Assembly (NCBI GenBank): GCA_041678045.1
Contig: JBAYOV010000004.1
Location: 54,347-118,346 of the forward strand
Direction of reading: 5' to 3'
Length of the DNA: 64,000 bases
Origin: UBA2357 sp041678045
Lineage (GTDB): Bacteria > Pseudomonadota > Gammaproteobacteria > Burkholderiales > Rhodocyclaceae
This document shows positions 10,036 through 17,138 of this stretch, in pieces (the stretch's first letter is position 1; each line of letters starts with the position of its first letter). The notes beneath the pieces were generated by a model, which did not search any database, was not told the origin of the DNA, and saw only the letters and a program-made list of their open reading frames with translations. A program made the translations under genes and the position numbers.

Positions 10036-10854
10036 CTAGGGTCTGTAAGGTCTTTCGCTGCGCTCATCCTCAAGTGCCCGGGTGCCGAACAGGCTTTCTG
10101 GCAGGCCTTGGTCATACACGACCCGCTCGGTGACGAGGCGGGTTTCATGCCCCCTGTTCAGATCGCGCATGACACTGTCCATCACGGTCCAGTAGCCCTG
10201 AACCTGTTCCCGACGGACAACCTGCATTCGCTTGGCAGGCGCGCGTCCGCCCCCTTCATGGAATTCGACACGCAAGGGCAGCAGGGTGCTCGGGTCTATC
10301 CAGGCCACACGACGGTCATACACCGAATTGGTGGAATCAACCGGGGTGCTCTCCAGCACCTCGCACATCACCCCCTCCACTTCTTCACGTCCAAGCAGAC
10401 GGTGGCGGTCGAGCTCAACCTGCCGCGTGCGCAAGTCTTCAAAGTAATAATCAGAGTTGACGAAACGTCCGCCCTTGCGGTTGGCGTCCACCCGCCTTAC
10501 CCGCTTCATCGCAGGCAGATAAATCCACTGGTTGCTGTCACCCACCAGCGGATCGTGGGTGAGCAAGCCGGTGCCGGCAATGTCCGCAGGCGCCGTGAAA
10601 CGGATCAGGGTACGCACCCCCTGCCCCGGATCGTCGAGCCGGTAACTCACCATGCTGCGCACGCGCGGGCTGCGCCCATCCTCGATCAGGGTCATGCTCA
10701 GGCTCATCACCGCATCCCGTCCATCGGGCCGGTCGAGCACCGCCCGGGCCAGCGCCCGCGCGGCATCCTCGGCCCCCTGCGCCGGCCATGAAAAGGCCGA
10801 AAGCATGAACAGGGCAAGCATGCCCGTCATCCACTTCAGGTGCGCTCGATTCAT
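10036..10854 (-). CDS. Outer-membrane lipoprotein-sorting (LolA-like) periplasmic protein
   Basis: About 272 residues from ATG 10854, chosen because it opens a clear signal peptide (MNRAHLKWMTGMLALFMLSA then WPAQGA) with a GGGACAGGA ribosome site; the upstream extension lacks one. The mature protein has the COG2834 pattern: SMTLIEDGRSPRVRSMVSYR, RTLIRFTAPADIAGTGLL, QWIYLPAMKRVRRV and a DYYFEDLR motif. Members have a LolA/LolB-type half-barrel that can hold a lipid or acyl chain. It is the first gene of the operon with the beta-barrel and RND genes. It is not the housekeeping LolA, which is shorter and lies elsewhere in most genomes. Confidence 0.8.
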   Translation of the reverse strand: MNRAHLKWMTGMLALFMLSAFSWPAQGAEDAARALARAVLDRPDGRDAVMSLSMTLIEDGRSPRVRSMVSYRLDDPGQGVRTLIRFTAPADIAGTGLLTHDPLVGDSNQWIYLPAMKRVRRVDANRKGGRFVNSDYYFEDLRTRQVELDRHRLLGREEVEGVMCEVLESTPVDSTNSVYDRRVAWIDPSTLLPLRVEFHEGGGRAPAKRMQVVRREQVQGYWTVMDSVMRDLNRGHETRLVTERVVYDQGLPESLFGTRALEDERSERPYRP

Positions 10855-10965
10855 GATCCTGTCCCTTCCGTAATCACCACGTTGCGGGTCTGCACCGACC
10901 CTGTTCGAGCTTAGCGCAAACATCCGCCGCTTTCCGGCCCATCTTTCCCTTGCGCCTGTCGGGAA

Positions 10966-11000
10966 TCTTTACAAGCACACCTTGCAATGTTTTGTAAAGA
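10966..11000 (+). promoter_or_regulatory. Predicted upstream activator element of PEP-CTERM gene 1
   Basis: TCTTTACAA (10966-10974) and TTGTAAAGA (10992-11000) form a perfect inverted repeat with 26 bp between matching points. The left half begins 93 bp before the sigma-54 promoter. A near-identical left half, AATNTTTACAAG, and a GTAAA right half sit at the same distance upstream of the second PEP-CTERM gene. I infer a binding site for a sigma-54 activator such as PrsR. Confidence 0.6.
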
Positions 11001-11060
11001 CTCTTTCGATAAAAAATTAGTCCTTTCATATCATGATCTTGCAACACATTTCATAGCACC

Positions 11061-11076
11061 TGGCACCGTTGATGCT
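11061..11076 (+). promoter_or_regulatory. Sigma-54 (RpoN) promoter of PEP-CTERM gene 1
   Basis: TGGCACCGTTGATGCT matches the consensus TGGCACG-N4-TTGCW with GG and GC at the required 10-bp spacing; mismatches are C for G and A for T. The leader to the ATG is 57 nt. Confidence 0.75.
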
Positions 11077-11133
11077 AAAGGAGACACAGAAATAACAATA
11101 AGACACACCCCCGACCCCAGCAGGAGACTCAAA

Positions 11134-11982
11134 ATGAACACGATAAAAACCCCTGGCATGCTCGCCGCACTGGTACTTGGTGGCGGCCTGGCACTCAGCG
11201 CACAAGCCGCCCCGATCAACGTCGGTGGCGTGGTCTGGGACCCAAGCTACACCGACGGTTCGGTGCCCGCAGTGGAAGAGGATTTCATCGGGCGCTTCAG
11301 CTTCACGCAGTGGTACAGCGCAGTCATGGACCCTGCCGGTACGCTGAACAGTTTCTCGAGCGCCGAGACCATTGGCACGGTACTGGCAAGCCAGGGTGGC
11401 GCTGGGGCCACGGGGCTTTTCCTGGCCGGGGCGGGCGAGTTCTACCAGGTCAACGATCCCGCAGGCGACGTCCTCACCTCATCCGCCACCGGCGGCGGTC
11501 CGGCCTCCTTCTGCCCCGGGTGCGAACTCACCTTCGCTTTCGGTGGCATCGGCCTGAATCGAGATGGAAGCTTCGACCTGAGCCAGTCCTGGGCGCATGT
11601 GTATGTGGACCACACCCCCAACTTCGCGATTCCGGTGAACTCCCAGGGGCGGGCCGATGGCGCACTGGATGGCGCACTGTGGCTGGAGTTGAGCATTCTG
11701 GATCTCGGCTTTACCTCTCTGGCGAATGGCTTGGCCTCCGGCTATGCGGATGTCACCTTCGGCATCGTCGGAGGGTTGGCGGCCGGTTATTTCGATCCAC
11801 AGACCGCCTTTTACAACGCCAGCGCCTTTTTCGGCACCACAGCGACAACAGCAGACCTGAGCGCTCGGTACTCCAGCGGGGGCAACGGTTCGGTACAGGC
11901 CAACACTGTCCCTGAGCCCGGATTGCTTGGCCTGCTCGGTCTGGGACTTCTGGGCTTGGGGCTTGCACGCCGGCACAAGTGA
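11134..11982 (+). CDS. PEP-CTERM sorting domain protein 1
   Basis: 282 residues. A signal peptide (ALVLGGGLALSAQAA) opens the protein and the C-terminus has the full PEP-CTERM module: VPEPG at about 259, a hydrophobic helix rich in Leu and Gly, then a basic RRHK tail. Such proteins are secreted by Sec, cut by an exosortase and exported to the surface or extracellular matrix. The body has no recognised enzyme domain; it contains an FCPGCELTFAFGG segment whose CxxC could form a disulfide. The start has an AGGAG site 8 nt upstream. Expression is predicted to need sigma-54 (promoter at 11061). An intrinsic terminator follows. Related to the second PEP-CTERM gene by regulation, not by body sequence. 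Confidence 0.88.
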   Translation: MNTIKTPGMLAALVLGGGLALSAQAAPINVGGVVWDPSYTDGSVPAVEEDFIGRFSFTQWYSAVMDPAGTLNSFSSAETIGTVLASQGGAGATGLFLAGAGEFYQVNDPAGDVLTSSATGGGPASFCPGCELTFAFGGIGLNRDGSFDLSQSWAHVYVDHTPNFAIPVNSQGRADGALDGALWLELSILDLGFTSLANGLASGYADVTFGIVGGLAAGYFDPQTAFYNASAFFGTTATTADLSARYSSGGNGSVQANTVPEPGLLGLLGLGLLGLGLARRHK

Positions 11983-12031
11983 ATCGATCGCACAGATCGC
12001 CGCGCACGCCGGACAACAGGCATCAAGACGG

Positions 12032-12063
12032 AAAAAGCCCAGGCATCGCGCCTGGGCTTTTTT
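12032..12063. terminator. Bidirectional intrinsic terminator
   Basis: AAAAAGCCCAGGC (12032-12044) pairs with GCCTGGGCTTTTT (12050-12062) around a 5-nt loop. It lies between the convergent PEP-CTERM gene 1 and the FAD oxidase gene, and has A/T tracts on both sides. Confidence 0.93.
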
Positions 12064-12080
12064 CTTCGCCACCTCCGCCC

Positions 12081-13685
12081 TCAACTGCGGACATAGCGAC
12101 CCGGTGAAAGAATGCCGGAAGGGTCAAGGAGATGTTTCAGCCCGGAAACGATCTCCCAGTAAGGCGTGTTGTCGGGCATGAAAAAGCGCATGGCATCGAC
12201 CGGCGCACGGTAAGGCACGCAGCCCGCATCGCGTCCCGCTGCGAGCAATGCCCGGTAGCACTGTCCGGCGCGTTCCACGGCTTGCGGGTCGGCCCGGTCG
12301 AAGAGAATGGGCACGGTGCTGTCAAAACAGCGATCCGACACGCTGGTCAGCGTAATCAGGGGTTCGATGCGGTGTTCAATACAGATGCGCTTCACCATTT
12401 CGACATAGGTGCGCACCCCCTGGGGCTTCATCGGCACCAGGGGGGAGTACCACAGCAGCCCGCAGCCATCGCGTGCCGGGTTCATTGGCTGTCCGGCCTC
12501 AGGCATCCGGCCGGACAGCCAGTAGGCGAGCGGCAGCGCAATTTCGCTCGGCTCCCCGGCCAGCAGGGTGAGCGTCTTGTCGAGCGTACCGAAGATCTTG
12601 CGTGCGCTGCGCCCAGGCGCCCCCGGCAGATGGGCACTCAGCCGATTGAGCCAGCTCACCGAGCCCGGCGTGAAGAACACCAGGCGTTTCGACACGCCGC
12701 GCAGCCGCTGGCGGATCACCGATTTTGCCGCCCGCACCACCTTTGCATTGCCATACAGGGCCCCGGCCCCCATCCACGGCATCACCTGGTTGCGCCTGGC
12801 CATCTGCTGCAAGCACGATGCCTCGATCAGACCATTCGCATCGAGCCGGTCGCGGGGGTACGGCTCCATCATCGACAGTACCCGGTGCATGTTCATCAGG
12901 TTCACCGAGCCGGTCACGCCGCCCACCTCCCGCAGCACGGCACGCACGGCGTGCACCGCATCTTCGAGCATCGCATCCTCGGGTACGCCGAAGAACAGGG
13001 CCTCGACCCGCTCCGGTATCGGCGCCAGGGCAATCGTCATGCGCGTGACAATGCCGAAGCTCCCCTGGCTGAACATGCCATCGAGAAACGGACCAACCCC
13101 CCACTTGAATGCCCGGTCCACATCGGAACACCCCAACTCGGCGAGCGGCGGACGGTAGAGCCGCCCATCGGCCAGCACCGCCTCCAGCGACATGATGGAC
13201 AGGAAGTGATCGGCGTGCGGCGTGATGCCGTAACCCCGCTCAAGCGCATTGCCAATCAGGCTGCAGTCCGGGCCTGCGCCGCTGACCGGACACAAAAAGG
13301 CCAGGCCCCGCTCGTCCAGATAGGCCCGCAGCATGCGCTGTGTCACACCGGGCTCCAGCGTGACCAGCCCGGTTTCCGGATCAAAGTCGACAATCTGCCG
13401 CATTCCGGAAAGGTCCACCACCACACAACCGTCCATCACCGGATTGGCGCTGCCATAGCCCCAGTTGTTGCCCGTGCTGACGGGATACAAGGGCACCCCC
13501 GTCTGCACCGCCACCTGCACCACACTGCGCACCTCGTCACTGCTGGCGGGTCGAACCGCGCCGGCGATCACCCGCTGCACGCCCATGGTACTGGCACCGT
13601 AACGCTCACTGGCCCGGTCGGCACCCAATACCTTGTCTGCCCCTATCGTGGCGGCCATTGTCTCCAGAAATGCTTGCGCTGCCAT
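12081..13685 (-). CDS. FAD-binding oxidoreductase, p-cresol methylhydroxylase/VAO-like
   Basis: 534 residues. The FAD_binding_4 domain (about 35-215) shows YPVSTGNNWGYGSANP and the following DLSGMRQIVDFDPETGLVTL strand; the C-terminal cap ends with LLDPSGILSPGRY, the ending typical of the 4-cresol dehydrogenase / vanillyl-alcohol oxidase group. These flavoproteins oxidise phenolic or alcohol substrates, often with covalent FAD. An AGGAGG site precedes ATG 13685. No cytochrome partner gene is nearby, unlike classical pchCF. It is divergent from the PEP-CTERM acyltransferase, 200 bp apart, so a link to that system is possible but unproven. Substrate unknown. Confidence 0.75.
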   Translation of the reverse strand: MAAQAFLETMAATIGADKVLGADRASERYGASTMGVQRVIAGAVRPASSDEVRSVVQVAVQTGVPLYPVSTGNNWGYGSANPVMDGCVVVDLSGMRQIVDFDPETGLVTLEPGVTQRMLRAYLDERGLAFLCPVSGAGPDCSLIGNALERGYGITPHADHFLSIMSLEAVLADGRLYRPPLAELGCSDVDRAFKWGVGPFLDGMFSQGSFGIVTRMTIALAPIPERVEALFFGVPEDAMLEDAVHAVRAVLREVGGVTGSVNLMNMHRVLSMMEPYPRDRLDANGLIEASCLQQMARRNQVMPWMGAGALYGNAKVVRAAKSVIRQRLRGVSKRLVFFTPGSVSWLNRLSAHLPGAPGRSARKIFGTLDKTLTLLAGEPSEIALPLAYWLSGRMPEAGQPMNPARDGCGLLWYSPLVPMKPQGVRTYVEMVKRICIEHRIEPLITLTSVSDRCFDSTVPILFDRADPQAVERAGQCYRALLAAGRDAGCVPYRAPVDAMRFFMPDNTPYWEIVSGLKHLLDPSGILSPGRYVRS

Positions 13686-13885
13686 ATCTGCCTCCTGAGC
13701 GGATGGTTCGATGGTTCAAGGCTGCCTGCCACCCCAGGCCGGGCGCGACCTTGTCTGTGTGACGCAGCTTCATTATGGCCCGGGAACGGGCATCTGCCCG
13801 GAAATGGTACATCCCTTTGCCATGGCTGCGCGTACCGCTCCGGAGCGCTGCCACCTTCACTGCAACCCTTACTCAAGCAGGTGAC

Positions 13886-14758
13886 ATGATGGGACTCTTC
13901 GACCGCTTCAATCTGGGCAGTGGGTACAGGAAGTACTTCCATGTACAGGCCGCACTGACCGAAACCGAACTGGCCACCGTGCACCGCATACGGCACGAGG
14001 TCTATTGCGAGGAACTGGGCTTTGAGCCCGTGCGTCCGGACCGCATGGAGCGGGACGAATTCGACCGCCACAGCCTGCACTGCCTTCTGCAAACCAGCGG
14101 CCTGCCTCGCCAGCCTGTCGGCTGCGCCCGGCTGGTCCTGACCGATCCGGAAGACCCTTACCGCGAATTGCCCTTTGAACGTGCCTGCCGGCACTCGCTG
14201 GACCGCAGCCTGGTCGATCCGGCCCGCCTGCCACGCGGGCAAATTGCCGAAGTCTCGAGGCTGGCCGTCTGCGCCCGATATCGCCGGCGCAAGGGTGAAA
14301 CCCACAAACCCCTGTCGATCGAGAAAGTCGACTTTGGCAGCCCGGCCCATCCCCGCTTTCCGTACATTCCGATCGGTCTGTATCTGGGCGCCGTCGCACT
14401 GGCCCTACGGCATGACATCCATACCCTGTTCGTACTCACCGAGCCTCGCCTGGCCCGGCATTTTGCCCGGCTTGGTGTGGACATCCAGCAGATTGGCGGG
14501 CCGATAGAACATCGCGGCCTGCGCGTGCCCTCCATGATGCGGGTGGACTCGATCATCGACAACATGCGTTTTCTGGTCAAACCCCTGTGGCGCGCCATCC
14601 TCTCACAAGTGGACGAATCACTGGCCGCCCCCCCTGCACAATATCCCGGGGCCCGGGAGCATGACAGCGCAGCCCCACGGCACGCCGGCCGAAGGCAAGC
14701 ACCTGCACTGCACCAGTGTCGCCAATATTTACAAGACCGCCCGGGGGGCTTTCAGTAA
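13886..14758 (+). CDS. PEP-CTERM/exosortase system-associated acyltransferase
   Basis: About 290 residues with a GNAT/autoinducer-synthase-like fold. Markers are HRIRHEVYCEELGFEPV (residues about 30-50), a conserved CARLVLTDPED strand and EVSRLAVCARYRRRKGE, the pattern of the acyltransferases that accompany exosortase loci and resemble N-acyl amino acid and acyl-homoserine-lactone synthases. The product is unknown; acyl-ACP is the likely donor by family. ATG 13886 and ATG 13889 are adjacent and either could serve; AGG at 13878-13881 favours the first. The last 31 bp of the gene carry the upstream activator element of the next gene. No exosortase gene (epsH/xrtA) is in the window. Confidence 0.85.
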   Translation: MMGLFDRFNLGSGYRKYFHVQAALTETELATVHRIRHEVYCEELGFEPVRPDRMERDEFDRHSLHCLLQTSGLPRQPVGCARLVLTDPEDPYRELPFERACRHSLDRSLVDPARLPRGQIAEVSRLAVCARYRRRKGETHKPLSIEKVDFGSPAHPRFPYIPIGLYLGAVALALRHDIHTLFVLTEPRLARHFARLGVDIQQIGGPIEHRGLRVPSMMRVDSIIDNMRFLVKPLWRAILSQVDESLAAPPAQYPGAREHDSAAPRHAGRRQAPALHQCRQYLQDRPGGFQ

Positions 14759-14760
14759 AC
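14725..14760 (+). promoter_or_regulatory. Predicted upstream activator element of PEP-CTERM gene 2
   Basis: AATATTTACAAG (14724-14735) shares 11 of 12 bases with the element upstream of PEP-CTERM gene 1, and TCAGTAAAC (14752-14760) supplies the GTAAA half. TTTAC starts 91 bp before the sigma-54 promoter, against 93 bp in the first case. It overlaps the 3' end of the acyltransferase gene. Confidence 0.5.
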
Positions 14761-14818
14761 GCCTTCAGAAAAACACAACACATTGACTCTAATGGAAAAA
14801 ATTCAAAGCAAAGAAACC

Positions 14819-14834
14819 GGCACGATCCATGCTG
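14819..14834 (+). promoter_or_regulatory. Sigma-54 (RpoN) promoter of PEP-CTERM gene 2
   Basis: CGGCACGATCCATGCT matches TGGCACG-N4-TTGCW except at the first base and the first T of the -12 box, with correct GG/GC spacing. The leader to the ATG is 58 nt, one longer than for PEP-CTERM gene 1. Confidence 0.7.
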
Positions 14835-14892
14835 AAACACCCATGCCCCCAACCCCACGGGCCTCATCCGCTCAGTTCAGGAGAGACACATC

Positions 14893-15738
14893 ATGAAAAC
14901 AACACATAATCCCCCAGTCCGCAAAATGCTTGCCATCCTGTGCGTCGGCTTGCTCGGCAGCGCCAGCGCCATGGCCGCGCCCATCGTCACCGACTGGCAG
15001 TACACCGTCACGGGCGAATGGACCAGTTACGCCCCTGGCGCAGTCGACAATCCGGACTCGAACACCCTGATCTGGGGGACGCCCGCAAGCTCAGGCGGGG
15101 GACGCTCCTCGCTGATCATCACCAATCCCGCCCCGGACCAGATCATCCAGACCCAGATCACCGGCGACAGCCCCCAACCGGGTACAACCGGCACCGGGCT
15201 GACCCTGACGCACAACAATTTTCCCATTCTGGCCGGCAGCGGCAGCCTGACCAACGCCGTACTGTCGGTAACCCTCGACCTGCTGGCGCTCCTGCCAGGC
15301 GAGGCGGCAATCGGAGGGCCGGGCGCCCTGCCCTCGATCAACTACGACATCCAGTTCGTGGAAACGCCCAACTCGGGCACCTGCGCATCGCCCAGCCCCA
15401 CCCCCTGCAATGACATCTTCGTGCTGCTGGGCGGTTTTCTCGATCAGGTGCTGCCCTACAATGGCAACAATTACTTCCTGAACATCTTCCCGGTCGACGG
15501 TGGCGCCTTGCGTACATTGACCGCCACGGAATGTGCCGCTGCAGGGGTATTCGAAGAAAGCTGCCTGGGCTTCAGTACCGTGGAGAATCAGTCGAACACG
15601 CTCAGTTTCGGTTTCACGATCTCCACCCGGCGCTTCGGTGAAGTGCCCGAACCCGGCATCCTGGCCTTGCTTGGCCTGGGCCTGGCCGCAGGCGCGCTGA
15701 CCAGCCGTCGCCGGCAGCATCGCTCGATGCCCGTCTGA
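14893..15738 (+). CDS. PEP-CTERM protein 2, THxN family
   Basis: 281 residues with a signal peptide (MLAILCVGLLGSASAMAA) and a C-terminal VPEPG motif at about residue 253, a Leu/Gly-rich helix and a basic tail (TSRRRQHR). The body contains LTHNNFPILAGSGSL, which fits the THxN family of PEP-CTERM proteins, and four cysteines in two pairs (TCASPSPTPC; ATECAAAGVFEESC) that may form disulfides. It should be exported and processed by an exosortase encoded elsewhere. Strong AGGAGAG site before ATG. A sigma-54 promoter and activator element lie upstream, and a bidirectional terminator separates it from the convergent rpsI. Confidence 0.88.
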   Translation: MKTTHNPPVRKMLAILCVGLLGSASAMAAPIVTDWQYTVTGEWTSYAPGAVDNPDSNTLIWGTPASSGGGRSSLIITNPAPDQIIQTQITGDSPQPGTTGTGLTLTHNNFPILAGSGSLTNAVLSVTLDLLALLPGEAAIGGPGALPSINYDIQFVETPNSGTCASPSPTPCNDIFVLLGGFLDQVLPYNGNNYFLNIFPVDGGALRTLTATECAAAGVFEESCLGFSTVENQSNTLSFGFTISTRRFGEVPEPGILALLGLGLAAGALTSRRRQHRSMPV

Positions 15739-15773
15739 GGATTGCCACTGAATGCCGACGGACGCACGCATAA

Positions 15774-15802
15774 AAAAAGCCGCCCTGAACAGGCGGCTTT
15801 TT
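15774..15802. terminator. Bidirectional intrinsic terminator between PEP-CTERM gene 2 and rpsI
   Basis: AAAAAGCCGCC (15774-15784) pairs with GGCGGCTTTTT (15792-15802) around a 7-nt loop. It can end the PEP-CTERM transcript and the rplM-rpsI transcript on the other strand. Confidence 0.92.
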
Positions 15803-15824
15803 GATGTGCATGAACCCAGCGAAA

Positions 15825-16217
15825 TTAACGCTTGGAGAACTGCTTGCGGCGACGTGCCTTGCGGAAACCCACTTTCTTACGCTCGACTTCACGCGCATCG
15901 CGGGTCACGAAACCTTCTTTCTTCAGCGGGGACTTGAGTTCTGCATCGTAGTCGATCAGTGCGCGGGTGATCCCGTGGCGCACGGCACCTGCCTGGCCCG
16001 ACTCGCCACCACCGGTCACGTTGACCATGACGTCGAAACGGGTCTCGTTGCCGGTGAGCACCAGCGGCTGACGCACGATCATGCGGCCGGTTTCACGCGA
16101 AAAGAACTCGTCAAGCGGCTTGCCATTGACGACGATGTTGCCGGAACCCGGCTTGATGAACACACGGGCGACTGCGGTCTTGCGACGACCGGTGCCGTAG
16201 TTGTAGCTAACAGCCAT
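15825..16217 (-). CDS. rpsI: 30S ribosomal protein S9
   Basis: 130 residues starting MAVSYNYGTGRRKTAVARVF and ending GFRKARRRKQFSKR, the conserved uS9 C-terminal tail whose terminal Lys-Arg reaches the P-site tRNA anticodon. Full length. Second gene of the rplM-rpsI operon, 13 nt after rplM; the terminator at 15774-15802 follows. Confidence 0.97.
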   Translation of the reverse strand: MAVSYNYGTGRRKTAVARVFIKPGSGNIVVNGKPLDEFFSRETGRMIVRQPLVLTGNETRFDVMVNVTGGGESGQAGAVRHGITRALIDYDAELKSPLKKEGFVTRDAREVERKKVGFRKARRRKQFSKR

Positions 16218-16230
16218 TTATGGGCTCCTG

Positions 16231-16659
16231 TCAGATCTCGAGAACTTTGGGCTGCTGAGCAGCATGCGGATGAGCATCACCCGCGTAGCACTTCAGCTTC
16301 TTCAGCATTGCGTAACCCAGCGGACCCTTCGGGAGCATGCCCTTGACCGCCTTTTCCAGCACACGGCCCGGGAAGCGCTGCTGCAACTTGGTGAAATTGG
16401 TTTCGTAAATACCGCCCGGATAGCCGGTGTGACGGTAGTACTTCTTGTCGAGCGCCTTGTTGCCGGTCACGCGCAGCTTTTCCACGTTTACAACGACGAT
16501 GTAATCACCGGTATCGACGTGCGGCGTGTAAATGGCCTTGTGCTTGCCACGCAGGCGACGGGCCACTTCGGCAGCGAGACGGCCAAGCACCTTGTCCGAT
16601 GCATCGACAACAAACCAGTCGCGCTTGACCTCATGCGGCTTGGCAGAAAACGTTTTCAT
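16231..16659 (-). CDS. rplM: 50S ribosomal protein L13
   Basis: 142 residues beginning MKTFSAKPHEVKRDWFVVDA, the usual start of proteobacterial uL13, with the conserved HTGYPGGI and RVLEKAVKGMLPKGPLG segments. ATG 16659 was chosen over the 25-residue in-frame extension, which is not conserved. uL13 is an early 50S assembly protein. A strong sigma-70 promoter lies 57-86 bp upstream. Confidence 0.97.
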   Translation of the reverse strand: MKTFSAKPHEVKRDWFVVDASDKVLGRLAAEVARRLRGKHKAIYTPHVDTGDYIVVVNVEKLRVTGNKALDKKYYRHTGYPGGIYETNFTKLQQRFPGRVLEKAVKGMLPKGPLGYAMLKKLKCYAGDAHPHAAQQPKVLEI

Positions 16660-16715
16660 TCGAATCCTCGATCTTGTCCGGCCTCGGTAGCGGCCAAATA
16701 AACTGAAAGCTCGTG

Positions 16716-16745
16716 ATGATAGAGCAAGGGGCATTGCACTGTCAA
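16716..16745 (-). promoter_or_regulatory. Sigma-70 promoter of rplM-rpsI
   Basis: On the minus strand TTGACA (16745-16740) and TATCAT (16721-16716) are 18 bp apart. The -35 is a perfect consensus. It lies just downstream of the small-RNA terminator, so the two units are separate. Confidence 0.8.
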
Positions 16746-16764
16746 TGCAATACCCGCCATTGCT

Positions 16765-16861
16765 AAAAAAAACGCAGCCACGAGGGCTGCGTTAAATCCA
16801 CACCAAAGGAGGAGGGTGGAGGAGACACCGTTTGGACCATGTTGCTCAGCGATCCGACTGA
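16765..16861 (-). ncRNA. Predicted small regulatory RNA with anti-Shine-Dalgarno loop
   Basis: A complete RNA-gene layout on the minus strand with no credible reading frame. A promoter (16867-16895) predicts a start at about 16861. Then come a hairpin CTCAG...CTGAG (16862-16845), a second hairpin CCAAA...TTTGG (16835-16803) whose 23-nt loop contains CTCCTCCACCCTCCTCC, and an intrinsic terminator AACGCAGCC...GGCTGCGTT with eight T residues (16793-16765). Total about 97 nt. C/U-rich loops of this kind pair with Shine-Dalgarno sequences in known bacterial sRNAs, for example the CcsR (cuckoo) RNAs of alphaproteobacteria. Homology to any named RNA was not tested. The exact ends and the targets are inferred. 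Confidence 0.75.
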
Positions 16862-16866
16862 GGACA

Positions 16867-16895
16867 ATTATCCAGATGACCAGACCATCGGGCAA
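16867..16895 (-). promoter_or_regulatory. Sigma-70 promoter of the predicted small RNA
   Basis: On the minus strand TTGCCC (16895-16890) and GATAAT (16872-16867) are 17 bp apart. The -10 matches 5 of 6 bases. The implied start falls at the base of the first predicted hairpin. Confidence 0.65.
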
Positions 16896-16966
16896 GCCTT
16901 TTTTGTGCATTGCACTACAAATGTTTTAATTTAATCATCACATTTCCTGATGCCCGACTCTTCCTC

Positions 16967-16980
16967 TTGATGCACGTCAA
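16967..16980. promoter_or_regulatory. FNR/Anr/Dnr-type binding site candidate
   Basis: TTGATGCACGTCAA matches TTGAT-N4-ATCAA at 9 of 10 positions. It lies between the divergent small RNA and osmC, about 107 bp upstream of the predicted small-RNA start and about 130 bp upstream of the predicted osmC start. Chance occurrence cannot be excluded. Confidence 0.4.
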
Positions 16981-17012
16981 TCAAAGGAAGTTCCGGACAA
17001 CAGAGCAGGCAT

Positions 17013-17033
17013 TACGCACCAGACTGGTGCGTA
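17013..17033. promoter_or_regulatory. Perfect 9-bp inverted repeat upstream of osmC
   Basis: TACGCACCA (17013-17021) and TGGTGCGTA (17025-17033) flank GAC. There is no T tract, so an operator is more likely than a terminator. The rest of the 16900-17138 gap shows only AT-rich sequence near 16920 and the osmC promoter. Confidence 0.5.
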
Positions 17034-17095
17034 TGGTGGACGACGTGAATTGTGCGCCGCAATATCGCCCTCGACCCCCTGCCCTGCCCGCTTCG

Positions 17096-17103
17096 GCTAG
17101 AAT
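17096..17103 (+). promoter_or_regulatory. -10 element of osmC promoter (GCTAGAAT)
   Basis: TAGAAT inside the octamer GCTAGAAT lies 35 nt before the osmC ATG. The same octamer precedes proS, the CYTH-CHAD gene and ilvE. No good -35 is visible here. Confidence 0.55.
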
Positions 17104-17138
17104 CCGCGCTCACTCTGACAATCAAGGGAGCAGCAGGC

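Noticed and set aside
13805..13820. TGGTAC-N6-TTGC as a sigma-54 promoter of the acyltransferase
   Set aside because: Spacing between GG and GC is one base too long, and no TTTAC/GTAAA element lies upstream.
16838..16933. 31-codon plus-strand frame after a GGAGGAG-rich stretch
   Set aside because: The purine-rich stretch is the complement of the small-RNA loop; the frame matches no family and spacing is poor.
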